A stretch of DNA of 64,000 nt from Macrosoma leucophasiata (lineage: Eukaryota > Arthropoda > Insecta > Lepidoptera > Hedylidae), in contig JAWQUS010000027.1 of the NCBI GenBank assembly GCA_036365455.1, positions 13,008,501 to 13,072,500 of the forward strand. Direction: 5' to 3'. The notes below the pieces were generated by a model. The model was not told the DNA's origin and made no database searches. It worked only from the letters and a program-made list of their open reading frames with translations. A program made the position numbers and the translations under genes. Below, piece after piece: positions 1-22,545 of this stretch. Numbering within the stretch: position 1 is the first letter of the stretch; the number at the start of each line of letters is the position of its first letter.

Positions 1-129
1 CCGGAAATTACAGTGGCATACTTTACCACCTGACCGGTACACGATAGTACATTTAGCGGCAAGTATATAGGTAAGGTGATGCGGTTGTGCCTACGTCCGC
101 GAGCTCCGTCACTGGAGCTCTACCACCAA
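1..129 (-). repeat. Partial copy of SINE-like family B
   Basis: This is the 5' half (minus-strand sense) of a short retroposon found at least a dozen times in the window. Complete copies end, on the sense strand, in an A-rich tail after a segment reading TGAACTGCATGCTTGTTT. This copy keeps the block ending in GAGCTCCGTCACTGGAGCTC. No protein is encoded and I cannot name the family. Confidence 0.7.
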
Positions 130-997
130 AACAAAAGAACAACATCTTTAACTTCTGACGAATATAAAAGACCATTTTATTTAAACAATTTATTTCTTTT
201 TTCCTAATTGATAATTAATTTTGAGACAATATCATAATGGAATAGGGACATCTCAACAAAATATGTTTTCATTTTAATTGCCTTATATAATGATGAATAT
301 ACATCGATGGGCTAACAAAAATCTCTTGCTTTTGATATGATTTAATTTAAATCGCGATAAAGTTCAGATATATAATTATTTTTACACGGTCAGTCCCTAT
401 CACTTGTCACAAAAAACATTATTTTTTTTTGGCATAAATCTATCTTCCCTCACATAGTTTTAATTTTTGTACAGCGCATGTATGGTTGTACAGGTATACG
501 TCCCTATTTTTTAATGATAAGCTGATCGAGGAAGTAACAAATTTTGTTAACGCCAACTAATAAATCATCAATATATAAGGCAACGACTATAAAATTATGT
601 GAGAAACACGAAAAAAAAAATTAAAAAATTTTACGCAATTTCTAAACAATCAACGCCAATTTTATTTTTATACTTAGAATGATTTTTTTGATAAATTGAT
701 TGGTTTAGTCAGCTTAAGGAGTGGTTTATTAGAACATATTTATATTATTTATTTATCACGATAAATTGTACCCTCAAGATTTCAATAAACACAAAATGTT
801 TATTCAGAATGATAACATATTTTAATTTTTATTATAATTCTTGTTATTGGCGATAAAATAAAAAAATGTTAAAAACAACACAATATTTAAATGTCTTTAA
901 TAATAAAATCATAAAAAGTATGTGTAGGTATAGTAATTATAGGTTTTTTAGTCAGCGTATTCAACCAGCCATTATATTAACATTATGAATGAAGTAG
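130..997. other. AT-rich stretch with nothing assignable
   Basis: I see no open frame of useful length, RNA gene or repeat shared with the rest of the window. It is mostly A/T runs. Confidence 0.5.
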
Positions 998-1486
998 TCT
1001 AACAGGGTGTCCACATCAAATGTTCAAAAAATTCCCTGACTTTCCCTGACCAAAAATATTTATTTAGTAGGCAAGTATGTTTTATTTATATCGCGGATGG
1101 TGTAGATCGTAAGCGATCTACTCGGTTAAGCGATTAAATATGTTATTTTCGTAATCAGCACCCCAAGAAATCACAAAATTTACTCCCAATAAGACCATCT
1201 AACATATCTACCCATATCACTAGCATAATATTTGCGTGCCTTTGAGCTCTATCATTGAAGCTCTATCACCGTAGATTATCACTATCACTAAGCAGCAAGT
1301 ATACACATCATAATGCGGTGGTGGTGATCGAGCGCGAGTGTGATCTCGAGCACTTAAAATTGTAAAAATATGCCTAAGAGATATTTTTAAAAGAGCCGAC
1401 TGAGTTTTTTCCGGCTAATTTTTCTCAGATCATATTGGCCTTTGGAACTTTACCGGTGAATGACAAAGATTTACTCTTTTTCTTTT

Positions 1487-1723
1487 CTTTTTACTCTTTG
1501 TTAGCGATTATAAAGGGGAAATGAGACATTCTACTGATATACTTTTTACATTCGTTTATTACATTTAGTTTTATCTTAGTGATATTCTTGACTTTACATA
1601 TATTTTTTATCTTGTTTGACATGTATATCAATTGTTATTCGCTTTAATTTATTTTGTTTGTTTTTGACGTGTCATAAGAGGTGCCTGTCACCCTAAATGA
1701 ATAAATGAGTTTCTGATTCTGAT
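1487..1723 (+). repeat. LINE 3' tail ending in a TGATTC microsatellite
   Basis: The sequence ends in repeated ATTCTG/TGATTC units, a common 3' terminus of non-LTR retrotransposons. A clear second copy lies inverted at 39786-40013, sharing the block around GACGTGTCATAAGAGGTGCC. No coding part remains. Confidence 0.65.
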
Positions 1724-1734
1724 TCTTAGGAAAC

Positions 1735-2045
1735 GAAGTCACACCATGGACACTCCGCCAAAATTCCATACAAACGCTTAATTTGGTCTCTATTACACAG
1801 ACATCAATCAATGACGTGTATTTACACGTGCACTTGTGTGCGTAGCACGTAGAAAATACCAACCGTCGCCCATAAGAGGGGAGGCGGTTGGGTTATGCGG
1901 GGAAATCGGGCGGAACGTCGAAGTTTCCATTCTATACGCAGTATTATTACATATTCTCTGACGCAGTGTAGTACAATGCCTAGCTCTGTGCAATGAGTGC
2001 GAAAGGAAAACATCGACAGAGGCCGGCCTGTTAAACAGAACATCT
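1735..2045 (+). repeat. Repeat of unknown class (family X), copy 1
   Basis: The segment starting GTCACACC is repeated inverted at about 5985-7626, where a mariner splits it. Shared blocks include AATTCCATACAAACGCTTA and the region around CGCCCGATTTC. It encodes nothing convincing. Confidence 0.6.
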
Positions 2046-2224
2046 TCTATGAGAAATTAGCCATGCGGACTCACACGTGATCACGTGACATTGCCGAACC
2101 GCGGCGACCGCTAGTGCGGGGGAATAATACGCTGTGTTGCTTTTGCCGTTTTGTGTATACAAACAAACACGTGTTGGGATTCGTCAGTATTTTGCAGTTT
2201 TTCTTTTAAATAAATATTTAAAAT

Positions 2225-4120
2225 ATTTAATGACAGGTTGGTAGAAACTGTCCATTCGGTGGGGTCTAAATACTTCAAAACCCGTCGACGAAATAGACCT
2301 CAAAAACTCACCGATCAAACCCTCAACCTTATGGCAGAACGACGCTCAATGACACTGCAGACCTCTGACGATGCTAAAAAATACCGGAAACTTAATAGAC
2401 AGATCCAACAGTCCTTACGACACGACATCAGATCTTTCAACACAAAATGTGTTAATGAAACGATAGAGCGAAACAAAGGCTCCAAAGTGTTTGCAAGGGA
2501 TCTGTGTATTGGACAGAGCCGGCTGATGCAGCTGAAGACAGAGGACAGCAGTTTAGCGTCGACTAAGCCTGACGTATTGCGGGAGATCGAGAGGTTCTAT
2601 GGGCAGTTATATACCTCTGTCGCACAACCTGCTTCTGATTTGGTCAGAGACCCGAGAGCCAAATTAACCCGACACTATACCGAAGATATCCCGGACATCA
2701 GCCTGTACGAGATTAGGATGGCCCTCAAACAGCTTAAGAACAACAAGGCGCCTGGAGAGCTTCTGCAAGCGGGTGAATCACCGTTACTGAAAGTCCTTCA
2801 GAAGCTCTTTAAATCCGTCCTATTCGAAGGTACTACGCCAGAAGCATGGAACCGAGGCGTGGTAATGCTTTTCTTCAAAAAGGTGATAAAGCCCTATTGA
2901 AAAATTATAGACCCATCTCGCTTCTGAGCCATGTCTACAAGCTGTTTTCGAGGGTGATCACGAACCGTCTCGCTCGCAGGTTTGATGACTTCCAGCCTCC
3001 CGAACAAGCCGGTTTCCGAAAAGGCTATAGTACCATAGACCACATACACATGCTGCGGCAGGTTATACAGAAGTCCGAGGAGTATAACCGGCCATTATGC
3101 TTAGCTTTCGTGGACTATGAGAAAGCCTTTGATTCGGTTGAAACATGGGCTATGCTGCAGTCTTTACAGCGTTGCCACATTGACTATCGGTATATCGAAG
3201 TGTTGAAGTGTCTGTATAAAAACGCCACCATGTCTGTCCGAGTACAGGACCAATGCAAGAGGGCGATTCCTTTGCAGAGGGGAGTAAGACATCATGTCAT
3301 TTCACCTCTGCTCTTCACCAATGCAATGGAAGACGCCTTCAAGCTCCTGGAATGGCAATGGCAACGACATTTGCCGACGATATTATAGTCATGGCAGAGT
3401 CGCTGGAAGATCTCAGCACAATGCTCGAAGATATCAATGGAGTGTCCAAAAGAGTGGACCTTAATTCCAGGCCCACTCCAGGGTCCGTTGGGAACTCGAT
3501 CCTCGAAGTTGTCGACGAATATGTCTATTTAGGACACGCCATGCAACTAGGCAGGTCGAACTTCGAGAAAAAGGTCATTCGCCGAATCCAACTCGGCTGG
3601 GCAGCGTTCGGGAAGTTAAAGAGCGTTTTCTTGTCAAACGTCCCGCAGTCCTTGAAGACGAAAGTCTTTAACCAGTGCGTGTTACCGGTGATGACTTACG
3701 GTGCTGAGACGTGGTCTCTCACTATGGGTCTCGTACGAAACCTCCAAGTCACTCAGCAGTCAATGGAAAGGGCTATGCTCGGCGTTTCCCTACTGGATCG
3801 AATCAGAAATGAAGAAATCCGTAGGCGAACGAAAGTCGCTGAGATAGCCAAGCAGATCTCCAAGCTGAAGTGGCAATGGGCAGGGCACATAGCTCGGAGA
3901 ATCGATAGCCACTGGGGCAAAAAGGTTCTAGAGTGGAGACCACGTATCGGCAAGTGCAGCGTAGGGCGTCTACCTGCAAGATGGACCGACGACCTAGTGA
4001 AGGCTGCAGGTACCCGCTGGATGCACGTCGCTTCCGATCGGTCGGCATGGAGGTCATTGGGGGAGGCCTATGTTCAGCAGTGGACGTCCTGATATGATGG
4101 CCGATATGATGATGATGATG
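2225..4120 (+). mobile_element. 5'-truncated RTE-like LINE with 13-bp target duplication
   Basis: A non-LTR retrotransposon copy bounded by a perfect 13-bp direct repeat, AAATATTTAAAAT, at 2212-2224 and 4121-4133, the footprint of target-primed reverse transcription. The 3' end is a (GATGAT)n run rather than poly-A. Only the reverse transcriptase and C-terminal part remain; the endonuclease half is absent. A relative sits inverted in NPAT intron 4 (28690-30050), and short tails of the same family are at 18868-18945 and 59545-59790. Confidence 0.8.
2238..4092 (+). pseudogene. Broken reverse transcriptase of an RTE-like LINE
   Basis: Three overlapping frames (2238-2900, 2846-3388, 3253-4092) together cover a reverse transcriptase and its C-terminal region, so at least two frameshifts separate them, near 2870 and 3340-3390. 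Recognisable pieces are a fingers/palm segment with [12 protein letters not shown], the degraded motif [12 protein letters not shown] (relatives have RQGD), and the catalytic FADD box at the start of the third frame. The C-terminal part (LKWQWAGHIARR, then a WTDD motif) is typical of insect LINE ends. The frameshifts and missing N-terminal endonuclease mean it cannot make an active enzyme. RTE-like is my best clade call; a related insect clade is possible. Confidence 0.8.
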
Positions 4121-4887
4121 AAATATTTAAAATGAAATGAGAAAAGAAGTAGACGTTTTTTTTTTTTGAACCTCCACTAAATATGTAAAGAGCCGCCTCT
4201 GCAAACTTAAAAAAAATGTTTAATAAACTTTGAAAAAATTAGATGTACTGAGTTTGAAGGACTTGCAGCATACTTTACAATATGCTAATCCTGGATCAAC
4301 TGCGTTATCACTTAGCCATTCATAAAATTCTAAACTAATTTTGGGATCTAGCCACATTTTATTAAATACCTATACACTAATAAGCACTCATTTTAACACT
4401 GTAAAGGTATATTTTATTCTCACGTTTGGAAAAGGAAACATCTGTTAGAAAATAAAAATTAAAATGGAGTAACCTAGTTATGACAAAAAAAAACATAACT
4501 TAGTTCACTCCAATCTTGAAAAAAAAGAACATGTCTAATTAATCCATTTACACAGTCACAATAGTTCACTCTATGAAATTAATCTTTATTCATTGTAATA
4601 AATATTTATTTATTTCAAACTGAAAAAGAATTATCTAATTATGACGAAAAAATCGTAACATAGATTACTCTAAACCTGAAAAAATGCTACTATGGTCTGG
4701 ATTAAGCATTAGACTAGACCAGTGCATAAAATAAGTTCCCTTATTTTAAAATCACTGGGAAAAAATGTTAACAACAAATCCTAAATGTTCCCTGACTTTC
4801 CAGTTATCCCTTCGATTTCACTGACTTTCCCTGACCACCATGAGCTTCCCTGACCTTTCCCTGACTTTCCAGAATGTGGACACCCTG

Positions 4888-5410
4888 TCTAAAAGTAAGT
4901 ACAATTGAAATTTATTCCTCGTAATTTCATTGATTCTGTTCCCTATTAAATTAACAATTTGCATTTTATAGTTACTCCAAATATAATGTCTTTCGTAATA
5001 CCCATGAAAATTATTTTTGCCAATTGTAAATTTGGAACAAAAGTTAAAACCACATTTACTTTCATCTTTGTACAGACATTATCAACCTACCTACACATCG
5101 TTCATTTCTGTATGTAAATCTTAATAGATTTACCACATTAACACAACTTACAAAAATCCAATAGCGATCATATTACAATTTACACAGCTAAAATCAGACA
5201 CTGATATGACATATTTTGAATACTTAAATCACATTTATTTAAAAGAAAATCACACTAAGTTTACAGGCATTATCACACATCGGGCAGACAGATTTGATGA
5301 AAATTCGTCACATACCTAACTAAATAGATAAATTTACAAAACAAAGTTGAGATTTTAAAATAACATACGTCTGAGAAATAACCACGATTACTTTTCACAT
5401 TCTCTACTCA
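4888..5410. other. AT-rich spacer, nothing assignable
   Basis: No coding frame or repeat recognised between the inverted-repeat element and the foldback element. Confidence 0.5.
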
Positions 5411-5738
5411 TAGATTAGGATCCCACTGCAGAATCATTTCGTTCATCCAGATATGCTGCATACCTTATTTTTACGCATATTTATAATATAGAAAATATAT
5501 ATCCACTAGGTTGCCTATCAAAATTGGATTGTGTGATTTTTCAGTCTTTATACATATTGCCGTGAGGTAGACGATATTTTAGAAAAAAAAATCCTAAAAT
5601 GTATAAAAAAATACTTGCGGCCATTTTTTGATAGGCAACCTAGTGGAAATATATTCTCTAGATTATAAATATGCGTAAAAAATAGGTATGCAGCATATCT
5701 GGATGAACGAAATGATTCTGCAGTGAGATCCTAACCTA
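5411..5738. repeat. Foldback element with ~110-bp arms
   Basis: The left arm (about 5411-5524) and right arm (about 5627-5738) are near-perfect reverse complements, sharing blocks such as GAATCATTTCGTTCATCCAG and CCACTAGGTTGCCTATCAAA, with about 100 bp between them. This is the form of a foldback MITE. No transposase is present and no target duplication is evident. Confidence 0.8.
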
Positions 5739-6065
5739 TCACAATCGACCGAATAATACTCAAGTAGTTTACTTCAGATTGTAAAACATTTTTTTAACTT
5801 TACAAATTTGTCTTTAAAATTACGTTACTGGCTTAGTGAAGATATTTATACTTCGAAAAGCAAAATAAATAGATATAAATAAAGTTAAGACCGTCGCACC
5901 AATTTGATTGCGGTGGAGCGGCATTACAATTATCCCCAATAATACTAAAGTGATATAGTTCTAATATGTTCAAACACTAGTCCAGGGACCTAATTCCCGT
6001 ATAGTTATTGAATCGTTTCGCTGTCAGCTCGCACAGGCTGAGCACATTGGCAGAGAATATATATA

Positions 6066-7344
6066 ATATGTTGGGGAAAAAGTATTTTCGCATTATATGT
6101 ATGAACTTGTAATAAAATTTCTTTGGCTGTAGTATTTGTATCTGGCTGGTTTTGGTATCATTGAAAGTTAAAATTTTAAAGAACATAATTCCAAATTCAA
6201 ATTAGGCATATGTGTGATTTTCATTTGTTTTTCGTACTGTCAAGATGAGTGAATCTAATGAAGAAATTCGATACATTTTAAAATTTTACTACAAAAAAGG
6301 TAAAAATGCAACGCAAGCCGCGAAAAAAATTTGCGATGTTTATGGACCTTGTGCAGTGTCTGTGAGAGTAGCACAAATTTGGTTTAAGCGTTTTCAATCC
6401 GGAAATTGTGATGTCAAAGATGCACCTCGCTCTGGTCGCCCTATTACGGATAAAATGGATGCCATTTTTGAAAAAGTGGAGCAAGATCGACATATCAGTA
6501 GTTACGACGTAGCTGAAGAATTGAGAATTGATGACAAAACAGTTTTGGCGCATTTGAAAAAAGCTGGGTACAAAAAAAAGCTCGATATTTGGGTACCTCA
6601 CGAGCTCACTGAAAGAAACCTAATGAACCGTGTACTCATTTGTGATTCTTTATTACGACGTAATGAAACCGAATCATTTTTGAAGAAGCTGATAACTGGT
6701 GATGAAAAGTGTATCACGTACGACAAGAACGTGCGAAAAAGGTCGTCAAAGGCCGGTCAGGCTTCACAGACTGTGGCGAAACCCGGGTTAACTCGCAATA
6801 AGGTGATGTTGTGTGTGTGGTGGGATTGGAAGGGCATTATTCATTATGAGCTATTACCACCAGGCAGGACTATCGATTCTGAACTCTACTGCGAACAACT
6901 GATGAGATTAAAGCAAGAATTTGAGAGAAAGCGGCCGGAATTGATCAACAGAAGGGGTGTGGTGTTTCATCATGATAACGCTAGACCACACACATCTATA
7001 GCCACTCAGCAAAAATTAAGAGAGTTTGGCTGGGAGGTGTTAATGCATCCGCCGTATAGTCCTGACCTTGCACCTTCAGATTTCCACCTGTTCCGGTCTC
7101 TTCAGAATTCTTTATGCAATGTTAGGTTAACATCACGAGAGGACTGCCAAATCCACTTGTCGCGGTATTTTGATGAGAAGTCCCAAAATTTTTATAGCAA
7201 TGGGATCATGTCCCTACCTACAAGATGGCAAAAGGTTATCGAACAAAATGGTACATAAATACTTTAGTTAAATTTAAATAAACTATATTAAAAAATGTTT
7301 TGAATTATCTTACAAAATGCGAAGAAACTTTTTCCCCAACCTTA
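6066..7344 (+). mobile_element. Complete mariner transposon (1.28 kb)
   Basis: Terminal inverted repeats contain GGGGAAAAAGT and continue to TTCGCA at both ends; TA dinucleotides flank the element at 6064-6065 and 7345-7346, as expected for TA target duplication. Size and a single intact transposase frame are those of a full-length mariner. The ends are not identical (several mismatches), so it is not brand new, but nothing visible rules out mobility. Confidence 0.88.
6245..7258 (+). CDS. Mariner transposase, D,D34D type, intact
   Basis: The 337-residue protein has the usual mariner length. Residues 1-110 form the paired helix-turn-helix DNA-binding region, with a GRP linker near residue 65. 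WVPHEL is at 116-121. The catalytic triad is visible: D153 (TGDEK), D244 (HHDNARPHT) and D279 (SDFHLF), with 34 residues between the last two, plus the YSPDLAP signature at 271-277. It would cut and paste its own element using the flanking inverted repeats. The tryptophan common after GDEK is replaced by cysteine at 156, and tryptophan seems absent after RKRS, so activity is not assured. The start is the first in-frame ATG after the 5' terminal repeat. Confidence 0.92.
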   Translation: MSESNEEIRYILKFYYKKGKNATQAAKKICDVYGPCAVSVRVAQIWFKRFQSGNCDVKDAPRSGRPITDKMDAIFEKVEQDRHISSYDVAEELRIDDKTVLAHLKKAGYKKKLDIWVPHELTERNLMNRVLICDSLLRRNETESFLKKLITGDEKCITYDKNVRKRSSKAGQASQTVAKPGLTRNKVMLCVWWDWKGIIHYELLPPGRTIDSELYCEQLMRLKQEFERKRPELINRRGVVFHHDNARPHTSIATQQKLREFGWEVLMHPPYSPDLAPSDFHLFRSLQNSLCNVRLTSREDCQIHLSRYFDEKSQNFYSNGIMSLPTRWQKVIEQNGT

Positions 7345-7626
7345 TAGATTGGACACTTTGACGTCCCGCCCGATTTCTCCCACCCTTGAGAGCCAATTGG
7401 ATAATCTTGGATAATCTTTAACAGTGAGGTTGCGAGCGGTCTATTTTTAGTTAATTTGGTCACGTAGTCAGTGCGACGACTTATTTCACGATTGTTTTAG
7501 GTCATGACCCTACGTGCTACATTTCTTTGTGCGCGCGTAAAACACGTCACTGATTGATGTATGTGTAATAGGTAACCAGAATAAGCGTTTGTATGGAATT
7601 TTAGCAGAGTATCCGGGGTGTGACAT

Positions 7627-8400
7627 TGGTTGAAACAAGACTGTGAACTGATTCAATGACTATTATAGAGAGTAGTAGTTAGACCCCATTAGCCATAGTC
7701 TCACAAAATTACTTTAGTTTATTCGCAACTAAATCGATACACCTTGATCAACTAAAGCGCGCGCTATATTTATGTTAGACCCATAATTCGAAACGATTTA
7801 TTTGCAATCAGAGCACGCTCAAAATATCACGATAACAAGTCCCAAGGTCACAAGAAATAGATCCATTCATAGCCTTCAAATAAATATGGTATATCACAAT
7901 ATTTTATCGCCATGAAATTCAAATTTAAGATAGAAGTCCCATTTGTTATCACCAAAAAGTTCTAAACAATAAGTCAGCAGCTGTTTTAATTTCAGCCAAG
8001 TACCTAATCATAAAATGTAACTAAAAATACAGGATGAAGTGAATAATACAAAATAAGATCGTACATAGTCGGAGCAGGTCAACCGTAATGAATTTCAATA
8101 ATAAATCAGTTATAAGTAATTTCTAAATAAATGTAACAGTATCTCATTTAGAACTAATCATTTTTAATTTTTAGCAAAGCTGCTTTCCTACTTGTAATAA
8201 ACAAATGCCCATCAAATATAGACAGGGCAGGGATTGCAATGCGGCTGGCCGGAGTGAAAAATGTCTGATGTGGCGAGCCCACAGATATTGCCCGACTAAT
8301 TACGAAAATCCGAAGAACATCCCAAATGCTATTGGGACTTTCGATTTCAATAAACCAGGAGTGCAGTGGCCGCATACTAGCTACCACTAAACTACCTGTC
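7627..8400. other. Non-coding stretch, nothing assignable
   Basis: Short overlapping open frames on both strands near 8154-8417 have no recognisable domain and are probably chance. Confidence 0.45.
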
Positions 8401-8622
8401 AGTAGCAAAATGTTCAATTAGCAATATGTCAATTTTCTTTCAAGTTAATAAGTACAAGGACAAAGCTCGCCCGCTCACTTTTCGGTGTAAGGTTTTTTTT
8501 TTATATGCGAAAAATATAACTTGCGGATCTTGGTAATATACGTGTACTTATTAATTTAAAAGAAAATTGACATACTGCTAATTGGACATTTTGAGAATCA
8601 GCAAATTGGACATTTTGCTACT
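8401..8622. repeat. Small foldback element
   Basis: AGTAGCAAAATGT at the left end is mirrored by ACATTTTGCTACT at the right, and the inner arms pair (TGTCAATTTTCTTT with AAAGAAAATTGACA). The right arm carries an extra copy of a piece reading AATTGGACATTTTG. Non-autonomous MITE-like structure. Confidence 0.7.
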
Positions 8623-9560
8623 AAACGTAGACTACTGATGGAGTCAGAACGTTTATCATAAAAATAATTGTTTTACAAGTGTTTATTCTATTGCAATATT
8701 TCCATCTCCAGCAAATCTTACAAGAACATGTTAGTTTCTGAGTTCCAGGCGGAGGGCCGCGTAGATAAAGCGTCTAGTAATGGCAACTGACCGCAACATC
8801 GGCCAGATTACAACTGGGTCCGCCATAAACTGGATTCGGGCGCACCGGATTGTAATCCCTACGTCAAGGTATCCGCACTTTAAGACATTGGCGATAGGAC
8901 TTTGAAATCAAGAACACATTTCGTGTTTACATTTTACACTTTTAGATTGTTTTAAATATGCACTTATATAATAATATGTCATTCAGATTAATCGGATTTG
9001 TTAAACTTTTCAAGTATTGCTGGATTTAGCACGAATTAAATCTGATAGTCTGTTAACATTCTGTTTAACGAAACAATAATTTTATTTTCATGTGTTATTC
9101 ACTCACAATCTCATGTATCTTTGTTCGACACCAAAATTGACGACAACAAGCTATCGTATCAGACATATTAGCCATTACAACTGATACTGCTTTGTTGCGC
9201 TGCATTAGCCAAAATCTTCGATTACATTCATGAAAAAAAAAATACAAAAATAATCTCAGCAATTTTTGATTGTTTATGAATTTTTCAAACTAATACCTTT
9301 CAACCCGCATCAGTTTTCACTTAAAATAATACAGTGGTATTTACCTAAAAGTAAATTTATCAGCACAATGTCGATATTAATAATAATTGCTTATAAACAT
9401 AAAAATGTCATCAAATTGAATTCTACTTATATTTAAGTTTATAAAAGTCTACAAATGAAACCATTTGTAGAATAAAAAAATAAGAGGAAACACATTTTCC
9501 ATTGTTTGTTTGTAGATAATATTACTAAAACTAATAAATAACTTAGTGTGAAAAATTGTT
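8623..9560. other. Spacer downstream of FAM76
   Basis: A somewhat GC-richer patch at about 8745-8880 stands out from AT-rich surroundings but has no coding frame or repeat partner that I can see. The remainder is AT-rich 3' flank of FAM76; I could not pick a poly(A) signal with confidence. Confidence 0.4.
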
Positions 9561-21285
<11,725 letters not shown>

Positions 21286-21607
21286 TATGTAGAAGGTACT
21301 TTAAAAGATGATTTTTGAAAAAAATTGTGAATCTACTGATACTCAAGCACAATTAAATTAAGTATTATAATGGTAAATTATCACAAAACTTATTTCAAAA
21401 AGTACTACGTGACGAAATTCACCGCCATGATGAAAATGAATGCTGATTGAGGAATGAATGAATGAATGAATGAATAAGTATGACATCGTCATACTTATTC
21501 ATTCATATTCATTCATCCATCTTCCATTCAAACAAGAAGTTTGAATTTTTACCTTCAAGCTTAGATTATGTACATAAAGATGTAGCCAGCGTGTGGCCGC
21601 TCATGAG
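21286..21607. promoter_or_regulatory. Likely 5' flank and promoter region of FAM76
   Basis: The bases upstream of the FAM76 start codon on the minus strand. I see no TATA box or initiator that I would commit to. A palindrome at 21448-21522 falls in it, with GAATGAATGAATGAATAAGTATGAC facing its reverse complement. Confidence 0.35.
21448..21522. repeat. Palindrome built on ATGAATGAAT repeats
   Basis: Tandem AATG units lead into AATAAGTATGAC, then ATC, then GTCATACTTATT and tandem CATT units. The two arms could form a hairpin of about 30 bp per side. Confidence 0.75.
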
Positions 21608-22064
21608 ACAGCCATTTGTTTTTTTTTTTAATTAATTTATTCATGACCATAGATACAAAGTCTTTCAGTCGTATACAAATTGAATTTCACAATTCTTTAA
21701 ATTAATGAATATCCTTAAGGAAGATGACGATGATTAAATGCTTCCATGAGGAATATGATGAGATGATGGGATGGCTCCAGTAAAGCGATGGGGACTTTAC
21801 TAGGAGTTTTTACGGAGATTTGCAGGCAATACGAAAAATCACTTTTCACATCATAATATCATTTTCTTACACTCGTGAACATTATCGAATGCTTTATGAT
21901 AAAAATCCCACCATTTTTACACATAAAAACGCGACTATACACGAATTTCGAAAATAATATCACGCAGCGACACAGCTCTTTTCCGCATTCCCGCCAAAAC
22001 CTCACAGCCATTTGTTTTTTTTTTTTTATTAATTTATTCATGACCATAGATACACAGCCATTTG
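21608..22064 (-). repeat. Retroposed sequence inserted twice at one target
   Basis: The 11-mer ACAGCCATTTG occurs at 21608-21618, 22004-22014 and 22054-22064. Between the first two is about 385 bp that, on the minus strand, ends with ATGAATAAATTAATT and an 11-A tail. Between the second and third is only about 26 bp of the same 3' end with a 13-A tail. This is what two LINE-mediated insertions of one RNA into the same site would leave. The longer one may be a processed transcript or an unnamed SINE; no coding frame is recognised. Confidence 0.65.
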
Positions 22065-22334
22065 AAATCATGAGTGTTGCTAGTAAATAAAGTTTCCCAA
22101 TTTTCTTCCTAATCATTTAATATAGTAAATCTCGGCAAGTTTTCATGTTAAACATTCCTAAGCATTTTACTTTTATTCAGATTAGTTGAATTGTAACGAA
22201 TTGATTGAATGATGAATTAAAACATGTGCATCTACCATTCAATTAATTCTATACGTTTTGCTGAAAGATCAAGAACATATCGAGAAAATGTACATAATTT
22301 GAAATAGGTAACCATGAATTAGCATTTATTATGC

Positions 22335-22379
22335 TGCGAGCTGTGAATTATCTAGGGTCTAGATTATTCACAGCTCGCA
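22335..22379. repeat. 45-bp near-perfect palindrome
   Basis: GCGAGCTGTGAAT on the left and ATTCACAGCTCGC on the right, continuing inward through ATCTAG and CTAGAT with a three-base centre. It would form a strong hairpin or cruciform. Confidence 0.85.
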
Positions 22380-22545
22380 CTTAAAAACATCATCTACAGG
22401 GTATTATTTCTTTGGCCGCGATCTTATAGATAGTTTATCAGAACGATTGCTGTATCGGGTAAGGCATTCAATATTTGCATGTAAGTAATAGTTAAATAAA
22501 ACTAACAGTTTCAGTGTGATTATCGCTTTATTATTCAAATCATAC

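Larger units (their letters stand above)
1003..4887. mobile_element. 3.9-kb inverted-repeat element, target duplication TCTAA
   Basis: The left end starts CAGGGTGTCCACAT and the right end finishes with its exact reverse complement, ATGTGGACACCCTG. The 5-bp sequence TCTAA lies directly outside both ends (998-1002 and 4888-4892), as expected for a target-site duplication. Just inside both ends are runs of CCCTGACTTTCC-like repeats. No transposase of its own is seen; the interior is filled by later insertions, including a LINE tail, an unknown repeat and an RTE-like LINE. The superfamily is uncertain; a 5-bp duplication is not typical of mariner or hAT. Most of the length is probably secondary insertion into a small non-autonomous element. 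Confidence 0.65.
5985..7626 (-). repeat. Family X repeat, copy 2, split by a mariner
   Basis: About 80 bp at 5985-6065 and 280 bp at 7345-7626 together form an inverted counterpart of 1735-2045. The sequence CAGAGAATAT before the mariner and CCCGCCCGATTTC after it are contiguous in copy 1. This fixes the mariner as the younger insertion. Outer limits are approximate. Confidence 0.6.
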
